This document shows positions 1 through 7,395 of a stretch of DNA of 26,759 nt, in pieces. Numbering within the stretch: the stretch's first letter is position 1; every line of letters begins with the position of its first letter. The notes beneath the pieces were generated by a model, which saw nothing but the letters and a program-made list of their open reading frames with translations, was not told where the DNA came from and did not search any database. Location: assembly GCA_963630555.1 (NCBI GenBank), contig CAVGND010000025.1, positions 1-26,759 on the forward strand, in the 5' to 3' direction. A program made the translations under genes and the position numbers. The DNA comes from CAVALG01 sp963630555. Lineage in GTDB: Bacteria > Bacillota > Clostridia > Oscillospirales > Acutalibacteraceae.

Positions 1-4
1 TACA

Positions 5-115
5 CCGCCTCGGTCGGTGCTTCTGCTTCGCTTCAGGTGTCCACCGGACACCCGCTTCTCGGCTGCCGCCTCGGTCGGTGCTTCTGCTTCGCAGAGGTGT
101 CCACCGGACACCCGC
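5..115. repeat. Two-copy tandem repeat (60-61 bp period) with palindromic core
   Basis: Two nearly identical blocks at 5-55 and 66-115 share CCGCCTCGGTCGGTGCTTCT, then GCTTCGC, then GGTGTCCACCGGACACCCGC. They differ mainly by a 3-4 nt change just after GCTTCGC. Each ends in a perfect 7-bp inverted repeat with a 3-nt loop (GGTGTCC-ACC-GGACACC) at 36-52 and 96-112. The array may continue left of the window. There are no unique spacers between copies, so this is not a CRISPR array. It resembles an intergenic repeat family; function unknown. Confidence 0.85.
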
Positions 116-127
116 ACCCCGTCAGGT

Positions 128-238
128 GGAGGCAAGGGTAAGTTCGTACCGTCAGCGTACAAACTGACATCTACCACATCTAACGTCTACAATCTAGCGT
201 CTAACGTCCAGAACGGGAGGCAAGGGCGGTAAACCGCC
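128..238. repeat. Composite repeat: 11-mer/hairpin, 7-bp array, 11-mer/hairpin
   Basis: The 11-mer GGAGGCAAGGG occurs at 128-138 and again at 216-226. The first is followed by GGTA..TACC (137-151, with a 6-nt loop) and the second by GGCGGT-AA-ACCGCC (225-238). Between them, 167-210 is a degenerate 7-bp array built on ACATCTA: ACATCTA, ACATCTA, ACGTCTA, CAATCTA, GCGTCTA, ACGTCCA, with 2 nt between the first two units. The same architecture returns at 467-583. Confidence 0.75.
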
Positions 239-271
239 GACATGTTCCGCACATACACGCAAAACACAATA

Positions 272-311
272 CCGCCGTTTGCAGGAAAACTGCAAACGGC
301 GGGTTTTCTGT
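272..311 (+). terminator. Terminator-like hairpin
   Basis: A perfect 13-bp stem (272-284 with 290-302, CCGCCGTTTGCAG / CTGCAAACGGCGG) encloses a GAAAA loop and is followed by G then TTTTCTGTCTT. This reads as an intrinsic terminator on the plus strand for an unseen gene to the left. The minus-strand side has only a weak T-rich tail, so bidirectional use is possible but less likely. Confidence 0.65.
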
Positions 312-386
312 CTTGGGGAACCGGCGGAAGAAAGACGGACGAACTTCGGGGAAATATGCGGAAGAAAGATTTTCTCACCCAAACCT

Positions 387-415
387 TTGCATTATTCCCC
401 ACGGTGTGATATACT
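387..415 (+). promoter_or_regulatory. Candidate sigma-A promoter for the THUMP methyltransferase
   Basis: TTGCAT (387-392) and TATACT (410-415) are separated by 17 bp. A start near 422 would give a leader of about 210 nt containing the third 11-mer/hairpin and the second 7-bp array. It is the best match between the terminator at 272-311 and the gene at 636, but a moderate match in AT-rich DNA can occur by chance. Confidence 0.4.
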
Positions 416-466
416 GGATTGCAGATATTGGATTTTAGGCATTAATTGCGGTTTTTCGCCCCTGCC

Positions 467-583
467 GGAGGCAAGGGTAAGTGCTTACCGTTTATTTGCG
501 GGCTGACGGCATACACATCTAACATCTAATATCTAATATCTAACATCTAACATCTACTGTTAACATCTACTGTCCAACATATA
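467..583. repeat. Second composite repeat: 11-mer/hairpin followed by 7-bp array
   Basis: A third exact GGAGGCAAGGG (467-477) runs into GGTAAG-TG-CTTACC (476-489). After about 25 nt, an array of 7-bp units begins at 515: ACATCTA, ACATCTA, ATATCTA, ATATCTA, ACATCTA, ACATCTA, then a 6-nt degenerate unit, ACATCTA, CTGTCCA and ACATATA. The first six units are in perfect 7-bp register. It lies between the candidate promoter and the start codon at 636. Confidence 0.8.
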
Positions 584-635
584 AATCGCCGCAACACACG
601 GCTTGCAATAGGGAATAAATCTTAAGAGGTGTAAA

Positions 636-1754
636 ATGGCTGAATACAAAATGACGGCGCCCTGCCTTTTCGGCGTAGAGGGTATACTTTCAAATGAACT
701 TAAAAGGCTTGAAGCAAAAAACGTATCTGCGGAAAACGGACGGGTTTGTTTTACGGGGGATGAATATATGTTGGCGCGCGCCAATATCTGTTCGCGCTTT
801 GCCGAAAGAATACTTATCGACCTTGCGGAATTTGACGCCGAAACTTTTACCGAACTCTTTGACGGAGTTCGCGCGATACCTTTTGAAAATTATATCGGTA
901 TGCGTGACGCATTTCCCGTAAAGGGGTGGAGTATCAATTCGGCTTTGCACAGCGTACCCGACTGCCAGTCCATAATTAAAAAAGCGATTGTCGAGCGCCT
1001 TAAAACGGTCTATCGAACCGACTGGTTTGAAGAAAGCGGGCCGCAGGTTGCGATTCGTTTCTCGATAATGAAAAACAAGGTTAATATTATGATTGACACA
1101 AGCGGCGCCGGATTGCATAAGCGCGGCTACCGCGCACGCTCAAATGCCGCCCCGATTAAGGAAACGCTTGCCGCCGCAATGTGCGACTGTGCAAGGATAT
1201 TCCCCGACACGCAGCTGGTCGACCCGTTCTGCGGTTCGGGTACCATACTTATAGAAGCGGCGCTTATGGCGAAAAAGCAAGCGCCGGGTCTGCGTAAATT
1301 TTTTTCCGCCGAAAAGTTCGGATTTTTAAAACCCGAACACTGGAGCCGCGAGCGTGAGCGTGCGGTCGGCGCAATACTTAATAACATAGAATTTCACGCC
1401 GTCGGTTATGATAACGACCCTGCCGCCGTGGAACTTACAAAGCAAAACGCAAAAAAAGCCGGCGTTGAAAAATACATAACCGCCGAGGTGAGGGATATAA
1501 AGGATTTTACCGTGCCGGACGGATATGCCAAAATTATAACCAACCCGCCTTACGGCGAAAGGCTGCTTGATATTCGCGGCGCCGAAAAACTGTATACCGA
1601 AATGGGCGACGTTTTCCGTCTCGGCGGAGGGAAAAAATATTTCGTCATAAGCCCGCACGAGGAGTTCGAAAAATTCTTCGGCGTAACCGCCGACAAACGC
1701 CGCAAACTTTACAACGGCATGATTAAATGCCAATTGTATATGTATTTAAAATAA
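636..1754 (+). CDS. THUMP domain class I RNA methyltransferase (RlmL/YpsC-like)
   Basis: This 372-residue protein is a predicted cytosolic SAM-dependent methyltransferase that modifies RNA; in relatives the target is an N2-guanine of 23S rRNA. The N-terminal third fits a THUMP RNA-binding domain. The catalytic half shows the SAM-binding motif DPFCGSG at residue 196 and the catalytic NPPYGER motif at residue 303, as in N2-guanine methyltransferases. Its length matches the single-domain YpsC type rather than the bifunctional E. coli RlmL. The ATG at 636 follows AGAGGTG at 625-631 and the product begins with a typical MAEYKMTAPCLFGVEG segment. It stands alone between two terminators, with a repeat-laden leader. 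The family is clear; the exact nucleotide modified cannot be read from sequence. Confidence 0.9.
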   Translation: MAEYKMTAPCLFGVEGILSNELKRLEAKNVSAENGRVCFTGDEYMLARANICSRFAERILIDLAEFDAETFTELFDGVRAIPFENYIGMRDAFPVKGWSINSALHSVPDCQSIIKKAIVERLKTVYRTDWFEESGPQVAIRFSIMKNKVNIMIDTSGAGLHKRGYRARSNAAPIKETLAAAMCDCARIFPDTQLVDPFCGSGTILIEAALMAKKQAPGLRKFFSAEKFGFLKPEHWSRERERAVGAILNNIEFHAVGYDNDPAAVELTKQNAKKAGVEKYITAEVRDIKDFTVPDGYAKIITNPPYGERLLDIRGAEKLYTEMGDVFRLGGGKKYFVISPHEEFEKFFGVTADKRRKLYNGMIKCQLYMYLK

Positions 1755-1764
1755 ATTTATACCT

Positions 1765-1807
1765 CGGTTCACGCTGCGATATTTCCGCGGCGCGAACCGT
1801 ATTTTTT
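1765..1807 (+). terminator. Intrinsic terminator after the THUMP methyltransferase
   Basis: CGGTTC (1765-1770) pairs with GAACCG (1794-1799). The stem continues inward with CGC/GCG after one A/C mismatch, and it is followed by TATTTTTT (1800-1807). It lies 10 nt after the stop codon at 1754 and separates this gene from the long operon. Confidence 0.75.
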
Positions 1808-1835
1808 CGCCGTTCTAAAAATATCGTAAAAATGT

Positions 1836-1864
1836 TTGAAAAATCCGTATGGATATGTTATAGT
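1836..1864 (+). promoter_or_regulatory. Sigma-A type promoter of the 14-gene operon
   Basis: TTGAAA (1836-1841), 17 bp, then TATAGT (1859-1864). It lies directly after a terminator and about 90 bp before the first start codon at 1956. It is the only strong promoter match I found before leuS ends, so it is the likely driver of the whole run to 18892. Confidence 0.65.
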
Positions 1865-1955
1865 TAATAAATAATGGGCAAATTATATAATCGGGATGAA
1901 AAGTTACCGCTTGTTGCCCATATATCCTATGCAATTGTCAAAAGACGGTGAAAAT

Positions 1956-2762
1956 ATGAAGTTTGACCGTATAACAGCCAAAGATAACGCTGTTATAAAA
2001 AAAACCGCAAAACTTATCAATTCGGCAAAGCGGCGGCGGGAGAAGTCCCTCTTTGTTATCGAAGGGCTGCGCCTGTGTGCCGAGATTGCAAATTCCGATA
2101 TTAAGGCGGAATATGCAATAGTTTCGGACAGTTGCCTCACGCAAAAGCAGAACGATATCCTTAAAATTGCCGAGCAGGCAAAGCGCTGCATAGTTGTGCC
2201 TGACGGACTGTTTTCGCATATTTCGGATACGAGTTCGCCGCAAGGCGTGCTTTGCATTTGCAAAATACCGGAACACAGTCCCGAAAAGCGGTTTGGCAGC
2301 GGCGTGTACATAGCGCTTGAAAATATGCAGGACCCGTCAAATTTAGGCGCCGTCGCACGAACGGCGGAAGCGCTCGGAATTGCCGGACTGATAGTTTCGG
2401 GCAGCGGCTGCGACCCGTATTCACCCAAAGCCCAGCGCGCCGGCATGGGCTCTTTGTTAAGAATGCCCGTTACGGTTACGCCCGATTTTATATCCGAAAT
2501 GCGGAACATTTCGGCGGACGGGTGGCGTTTATACGGTGCTGTCGTATCCGATAAGGCGCATAATGCGCGAAAGGTGTGCTTTGCCCCGAAAAGCGTCATA
2601 CTTATCGGGAATGAGGCGCGCGGACTTACCGACCGTGCGGCAGCTGTCTGTGATGAACTTATAACCATCCCTATGTCGGGCAGAACCGAGTCGCTTAATG
2701 CGTCGGTTGCGGCGGCGATTCTTATGTGGGAGGCGCTCAGGCATAACAATGAAGAACGATAA
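1956..2762 (+). CDS. SpoU/TrmH family RNA 2'-O-methyltransferase
   Basis: The 268-residue product is a SPOUT-fold enzyme expected to transfer a methyl group from SAM to a ribose 2'-OH in rRNA or tRNA. All three SpoU motifs are present: NMQDPSNLGAVARTAE from residue 123, IGNEARGL from residue 217 and the SLNAS segment at 246-250. The first ~100 residues resemble the small substrate-binding domain (KSLFVIEGLRL) seen in RlmB/TsnR-type proteins. I prefer the ATG at 1956, preceded by GGTG at 1947-1950, because it gives the usual family N-terminus. An in-frame ATG at 1896 would add 20 atypical residues. It is the first gene of the operon and overlaps dprA by 14 nt. The substrate is unknown. Confidence 0.88.
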   Translation: MKFDRITAKDNAVIKKTAKLINSAKRRREKSLFVIEGLRLCAEIANSDIKAEYAIVSDSCLTQKQNDILKIAEQAKRCIVVPDGLFSHISDTSSPQGVLCICKIPEHSPEKRFGSGVYIALENMQDPSNLGAVARTAEALGIAGLIVSGSGCDPYSPKAQRAGMGSLLRMPVTVTPDFISEMRNISADGWRLYGAVVSDKAHNARKVCFAPKSVILIGNEARGLTDRAAAVCDELITIPMSGRTESLNASVAAAILMWEALRHNNEER

Positions 2763-3954
2763 TCTTTACTGGCTTTGGCTGCAGGCGGTTCTCGGATACG
2801 GCAGCGAATTTATACATACTGTCCTGCGTGAGTACGGTACCGCCGAAAAATTTTACCGTGCGCCCGACCCCGAAAAAATGAGAAGGTGCGGTCTGCGCTC
2901 AATTCATAAAAAGCGTATGAACGATTATAATCCCGAAGATTTTGCGGATGTGATCAAAGAATGCGATAACACCGGTATAAAAATTTACAACATAAATGAT
3001 GACCGTTACCCCAAAAGGCTTTATAATATCGGCAATCCGCCTACCGTAATATTTGTGTCCGGCGAACTGCCGCACATTGATAATGAACCGGCGATTACCA
3101 TAGTCGGGCCGCGCGCAAAAAAATTAAGTTTGTACGGTCGCAGAGCAGCATATTCCATTGCAAGGCGGCTGGCAAAGGCGGGTTGCCTTGTGGTAAGCGG
3201 CGGCGCAACAGGCGCCGATTCGTACGCACATTACGGGGCAATGTCGGCGGGCGGCAAAACGGTCGCGGTTCTGGGTTGCGGAATAAATAACAATTACCTT
3301 AAAATCAACGCCGGATTGCGAAAAGAAATATCGCAAAACGGCTGCCTGATATCGGAATACCCTCCCAAAATGTCGGCGTCACGCGGCAGTTTCCCCGTCA
3401 GGAACAGAATATTGGCAGCGCTTTCGGTCTGCACCCTGGTTGTTGAGGGCGGAACGGGCAGCGGCGCTATCATAACCGCAAATCACGCGATTGAGCAGGG
3501 CAGAGATGTTTTTGCCATTCCGGGTGAACCGTCAAATGACTGCTATAAAGGAACAAATCAATTGATTGATGACGGTGTCCGTCCGTTGCTTTCGGTTAAA
3601 AATATTTTGGAGCAGTATTATCCACTCTTTCCGGACAAGATAGATATTGATAAAGCGTACCTCAAGGAGGATAAACCGCATCATCACAAATCAGGGTATT
3701 TGTTTGGGAGTGATTTATCGGGGGTAATACAGCCTCAATCAACCGAAAAATATGCCAAACGGCAGCCCGAAGGAGAAATGTTTTCAGAAAATGCGGCAAA
3801 AATATACAAACTTTTGGGAACCGAGCCTGAGTATGTGGACAGTCTGATCGTAAAAACCGGACTTCCGCCGAGCGATGCCATATCGGCGGTTACGGAACTG
3901 GAACTGTCAGGTTACATAAGTTCGGTAGGCGGCGGTCGCATACAAAAAGTTTAG
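2749..3954 (+). CDS. dprA: DNA processing protein DprA (Smf)
   Basis: This 401-residue protein is DprA, which binds incoming single-stranded DNA and loads RecA during natural transformation; it is also common in bacteria not known to be competent. The core Rossmann-like domain is visible: IVGPRA around residues 118-123, VVSGGATGADSYAH, TVAVLGCG, FPVRNRILAALS, LVVEGGTGSGAIITA and VFAIPGEP. The motif usually written VGSR reads VGPR here. The C-terminal ~60 residues (AAKIYKLLG...ELELSGYI) fit the winged-helix DprA_WH domain. The start at 2749 lies inside the previous gene; an upstream ATG at 2698 only adds an Arg-rich tail read out of that gene. topA follows after 31 nt, the order also found in Bacillus. 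No other competence gene is in the window. Confidence 0.93.
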   Translation: MKNDNLYWLWLQAVLGYGSEFIHTVLREYGTAEKFYRAPDPEKMRRCGLRSIHKKRMNDYNPEDFADVIKECDNTGIKIYNINDDRYPKRLYNIGNPPTVIFVSGELPHIDNEPAITIVGPRAKKLSLYGRRAAYSIARRLAKAGCLVVSGGATGADSYAHYGAMSAGGKTVAVLGCGINNNYLKINAGLRKEISQNGCLISEYPPKMSASRGSFPVRNRILAALSVCTLVVEGGTGSGAIITANHAIEQGRDVFAIPGEPSNDCYKGTNQLIDDGVRPLLSVKNILEQYYPLFPDKIDIDKAYLKEDKPHHHKSGYLFGSDLSGVIQPQSTEKYAKRQPEGEMFSENAAKIYKLLGTEPEYVDSLIVKTGLPPSDAISAVTELELSGYISSVGGGRIQKV

Positions 3955-3985
3955 TACCGCCCGAAAATATGAAATGGAGTTATAT

Positions 3986-6085
3986 ATGTCAAAATTAGTT
4001 ATTGTGGAATCACCCGCAAAGGCCAAAACCATAAAGAAATATTTAGGAGCAGGTTATGATGTCGTGGCGTCGGTAGGACATGTGCGCGACCTGCCGAAGT
4101 CCACGCTCGGGATAGATGTGGAAAATGGTTTTAAGGTAAAATACATCAATATGGCGGATAAAAAAGAGGTTATCGCAAAACTTAAAGCCGCGGCAAAAAA
4201 AGCCGACGCCGTTTATCTCGCAACCGACCCGGATAGGGAGGGGGAGGCAATATCATGGCATCTGGCGCATATTTTGGGCCTTGATACAGCCGACCTGAAC
4301 CGCGTCACATTTAACGAGATAACCAAAACGGGCGTTAAAAACGGAATGGCGTCACCCCGCAGCATAGACCTCAATCTGGTCGATGCACAGCAGGCGCGCC
4401 GTGTGCTTGACAGATTGGTGGGTTATAAATTAAGCCCGTTTCTTTGGAAAAAGGTGCGCCGCGGACTTTCCGCAGGACGCGTACAATCCGTTGCACTTAA
4501 ACTGATAGTCGACCGTGAAAAAGAGATCCGTGATTTTGTTGCGGAGGAATATTGGACTGTGGAGGCTGAACTGCTAAAGGATAAACACGGCTTTGTTGCC
4601 AAACTTTACGGAACAGCCGACGGCAAAAAAATAGATACAATAAAAACAGGCGCCGAGGCCGACGGCATTCTAAAAATGCTCGGCGGTGCAAAATATACCG
4701 TAAGCCGTGTTAAAAAAGGCGTTAAAACACGTCAGCCCGCACCACCTTTCAACACCTCGACATTGCAGCAGGAAGCGTCGCGAAAATTGGGATTTACGGG
4801 CAGACGGACTATGAGTACCGCACAGACTTTGTACGAGGGCGTTGAAATACCCGGCATCGGCACAACCGGTCTTATAACATATATGAGAACCGATTCTTTA
4901 CGCATTTCCGAAGAGGCGCGTGCAGCTGCCACCGCATTTATAGAAAATACTTACGGCAGCGAGTACCTGCCTAAAAAACCACGGTATTTTAAAACCAAAA
5001 ACAATGCGCAGGACGCGCACGAGGCAATACGCCCCACAATCGCCGACCTGACCCCCGACAAGGTCAAATTGGCGCTCACAAACGACCAGTATAAACTGTA
5101 TAAATTAATATGGGAGCGTTTCACAGCGTCGCTTATGGCTGCCTGCATACACGATACGGTGTCGGTCGATATAACCGCTGCCGATTACATCTTCCGTGCC
5201 AGCGGATATTCGGTCAAATTTGACGGATATACAAAAATATATGTGGAAGGTGTCGACGAGGAGGAAAAGGAGAGCGGGAAACTCCCCGAACTGTGCGAAG
5301 GGGACGAACTTGACCTTAAAAAACTTATTCCGTCACAACATTTCACCCAGCCGCCGGCACGCTATACCGAGCCGACCCTTATAAAAACTCTGGATGAGAA
5401 CGGCGTAGGGCGCCCTTCAACCTATGTTCCGATAATTTCAAACATTATTACAAGAGAATATATAGAACGCGAGAAGAAGTCGCTTAAACCTACCCAACTC
5501 GGCGAAACCGTTTCCGACCTTATAACCGAGTATTTCAATAAAATAATCAACGTCAAATTCACCGCAAATATGGAAACCTCTTTCGACAAGATTGAAGCGG
5601 GCGATCTGCAATGGGTCGATGCAATTAAGAAATTTTACAGTGATTTTGAAGCGTTGCTGCAAAAAGCCGAAAAATCACTTGACGGTCAGCGTATAAAGGT
5701 TCCGGAGGAAGAAACCGATGTTGTATGCGAAAATTGCGGCCGCCATATGGTAATAAAAAGCGGCAGATTCGGCAAATTTCTTGCCTGCCCCGGATATCCC
5801 GATTGTAAAAACACTAAACCGATCGTTAATGAGATGCCCGGCGTTTGCCCCAAATGCGGAGGCAAGATACTCCAAAGAAGTTCAAAAAAAGGGTACAAGT
5901 ATTACGGCTGTGAAAACGGCGCAAAATGCGGCTTTATGACATGGGATACTCCGCTTAAAGATACCTGCCCCAAATGCGGAAAAACTTTATTTAAACAGCG
6001 CGGCGGCGTGATACATTGCCTGAATGAAGGCTGCGATTACGAAACACAGGCAAAAAAACGCACCAAAAAAGAGGATAAACAATGA
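3986..6085 (+). CDS. topA: DNA topoisomerase I (type IA)
   Basis: This 699-residue enzyme relaxes negatively supercoiled DNA by passing one strand through a transient 5'-phosphotyrosine break. The Toprim domain shows VESPAKAKTIKKYLG near the N-terminus and the metal-binding DPDREGE at residue 81. The catalytic tyrosine is Y299 in GLITYMRTDS. The tail carries three four-Cys zinc ribbons from residue 581 on (CENCG..., CPKCGGK..., CPKCGKT...), the usual Firmicutes arrangement. The ATG at 3986 is preferred over the one at 3974 because the GGAG at 3975-3978 then serves as ribosome-binding site. The last four bases overlap trmFO (ATGA). It completes a dprA-topA-trmFO block typical of Firmicutes. 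Confidence 0.97.
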   Translation: MSKLVIVESPAKAKTIKKYLGAGYDVVASVGHVRDLPKSTLGIDVENGFKVKYINMADKKEVIAKLKAAAKKADAVYLATDPDREGEAISWHLAHILGLDTADLNRVTFNEITKTGVKNGMASPRSIDLNLVDAQQARRVLDRLVGYKLSPFLWKKVRRGLSAGRVQSVALKLIVDREKEIRDFVAEEYWTVEAELLKDKHGFVAKLYGTADGKKIDTIKTGAEADGILKMLGGAKYTVSRVKKGVKTRQPAPPFNTSTLQQEASRKLGFTGRRTMSTAQTLYEGVEIPGIGTTGLITYMRTDSLRISEEARAAATAFIENTYGSEYLPKKPRYFKTKNNAQDAHEAIRPTIADLTPDKVKLALTNDQYKLYKLIWERFTASLMAACIHDTVSVDITAADYIFRASGYSVKFDGYTKIYVEGVDEEEKESGKLPELCEGDELDLKKLIPSQHFTQPPARYTEPTLIKTLDENGVGRPSTYVPIISNIITREYIEREKKSLKPTQLGETVSDLITEYFNKIINVKFTANMETSFDKIEAGDLQWVDAIKKFYSDFEALLQKAEKSLDGQRIKVPEEETDVVCENCGRHMVIKSGRFGKFLACPGYPDCKNTKPIVNEMPGVCPKCGGKILQRSSKKGYKYYGCENGAKCGFMTWDTPLKDTCPKCGKTLFKQRGGVIHCLNEGCDYETQAKKRTKKEDKQ

Positions 6086-7392
6086 AAGTCGCCGTAATCG
6101 GCGCAGGACTTGCCGGATGCGAGGCTGCCTATTACCTTGCAGACCACGGTGTGGCAACCACGCTTTATGAAATGAAACCAAAGCGGTTTTCTCCTGCACA
6201 TAAATCCGAAAAATTTGCCGAACTGGTATGTTCCAATTCACTTAAAGCGGAGCGCGTCGCTTCCGCCGCCGGACTCCTTAAAAGGGAAATGGAACTGATG
6301 GGCTCGCTGCTTGTGCCGATTGCAAAGCAATGCCGCGTTCCGGCGGGCGGTGCTTTGGCGGTTGACAGGGAGGTCTTCTCTGCAAATGTTACGCAAAAAA
6401 TCCTTTCAAATGATAATATAACCGTTCTGCGTCGGGAAGTAACCTCATTGCCCGATTACGATTACCTTATAATAGCCTCCGGCCCGCTTACGGACGGTGG
6501 ATTGAGCGAGAGTATAAAATCCCTCACCGGCGAAGAATATCTTAATTTTTATGACGCTGCAGCGCCGATTGTGACGGCTGAAAGTATAGATATGTCGGTC
6601 GCTTTTCCGGCATCGAGATATGAACGGGGCGGCGGGGATGATTATATCAACTGCCCGTTCAGTAAAGCGCAGTATGAGGAATTTTACTCGGCACTTACAA
6701 GTGCGGAAAAGGCGGTCACCCACGAGTTTGACCGTCCTTTGAAGGTCTATGAGGGATGTATGCCGATTGAGGAACTGGCTGCAAGAGGAACCGACGCGCC
6801 GCGTTTCGGGCCCATGAAACCCGTCGGACTTGTCGACCCTGCCACGGGTCACCGCCCGTGGGCTGCCGTCCAGCTGCGTAAGGAAAATACCGCATCAACC
6901 CTTTATAACCTTGTCGGGTTCCAGACTAATCTGAAATTTGCGGAGCAAAAAAGGGTGTTTTCAATGATACCGGGGCTGCAAAATGCCGAATTTATGCGCT
7001 ACGGCGTTATGCACCGTAATTCCTTTATAAATTCACCGCAGTTGTTGAATTCGGATTTCTCCCTCAGGAAAATGCCGTCCGTCTTTTTCGCCGGTCAAAT
7101 AAGCGGCGTGGAAGGATATATGGAGTCGGCAATGTCGGGACTTGTGTGCGGTATAAACGTGCTGCGGCGCATAAAAGGGCAGCCGCCGATTCGGTTGCCA
7201 GAATATACAATGTCGGGCGCGTTGGCAAAATATATATCAAACATCGAAGTAAAACATTTTCAGCCTATGGGTGCGAATTTCGGCGTGCTTCCGCCGCTCA
7301 GTGAAAAAATTCGTGATAAATCCGAAAGATATGCCGCCCTTGCGGCACGCTCGGAAGAATGGTTTAAAAATAATTATACGGATGGGGTGTAA
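6082..7392 (+). CDS. trmFO: Methylenetetrahydrofolate--tRNA-(uracil-5-)-methyltransferase TrmFO
   Basis: The 436-residue flavoprotein makes 5-methyluridine at position 54 of the tRNA T-loop, using methylene-tetrahydrofolate as carbon donor and FADH2 as reductant. The FAD-binding motif IGAGLAGCEAAYYLA is at residues 6-20. The two cysteines considered important in the Bacillus enzyme have clear counterparts: C50 in LVCSNSLKAE and C226 in YEGCMPIEEL. The C-terminal flavin segment FAGQISGVEGYMESA is intact. Length matches the family. It starts inside the topA stop (ATGA overlap), and plsX begins 3 nt after its stop. The xerC/codV-hslUV genes that follow trmFO in Bacillus are absent. Confidence 0.96.
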   Translation: MKVAVIGAGLAGCEAAYYLADHGVATTLYEMKPKRFSPAHKSEKFAELVCSNSLKAERVASAAGLLKREMELMGSLLVPIAKQCRVPAGGALAVDREVFSANVTQKILSNDNITVLRREVTSLPDYDYLIIASGPLTDGGLSESIKSLTGEEYLNFYDAAAPIVTAESIDMSVAFPASRYERGGGDDYINCPFSKAQYEEFYSALTSAEKAVTHEFDRPLKVYEGCMPIEELAARGTDAPRFGPMKPVGLVDPATGHRPWAAVQLRKENTASTLYNLVGFQTNLKFAEQKRVFSMIPGLQNAEFMRYGVMHRNSFINSPQLLNSDFSLRKMPSVFFAGQISGVEGYMESAMSGLVCGINVLRRIKGQPPIRLPEYTMSGALAKYISNIEVKHFQPMGANFGVLPPLSEKIRDKSERYAALAARSEEWFKNNYTDGV

Positions 7393-7395
7393 ATC

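Larger units (their letters stand above)
1..635. other. Non-coding left-edge region, rich in repeats
   Basis: I see no convincing gene here. The open frames that cross it are translations of the repeats or lack a ribosome-binding site. From left to right it holds a tandem repeat (5-115), an 11-mer plus hairpin (128-151), a 7-bp array (167-210), a second 11-mer plus hairpin (216-238), a terminator-like hairpin (272-311), a 12-bp direct repeat (324-335 and 358-369), a candidate promoter (387-415), a third 11-mer plus hairpin (467-489) and a second 7-bp array (515-583). Whatever gene the terminator served lies outside the window. Confidence 0.7.

Noticed and set aside
5..115. Possible CRISPR array
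   Set aside because: The two units are nearly identical along their whole length, with no unique spacers and no cas genes nearby.
17..232. A 71-residue open frame with repeated RCPPDTR motifs
   Set aside because: It is the translation of the tandem repeat and heptamer array, with no ribosome-binding site and no protein-like composition.
1904..2749. A 281-residue minus-strand open frame
   Set aside because: It lies exactly opposite the SpoU methyltransferase, which has all family motifs; it is a shadow of GC-biased codon positions.
5438..6241. Minus-strand open frames over the topA zinc ribbons
   Set aside because: They are complementary to a well-supported coding region and have no supporting signals.
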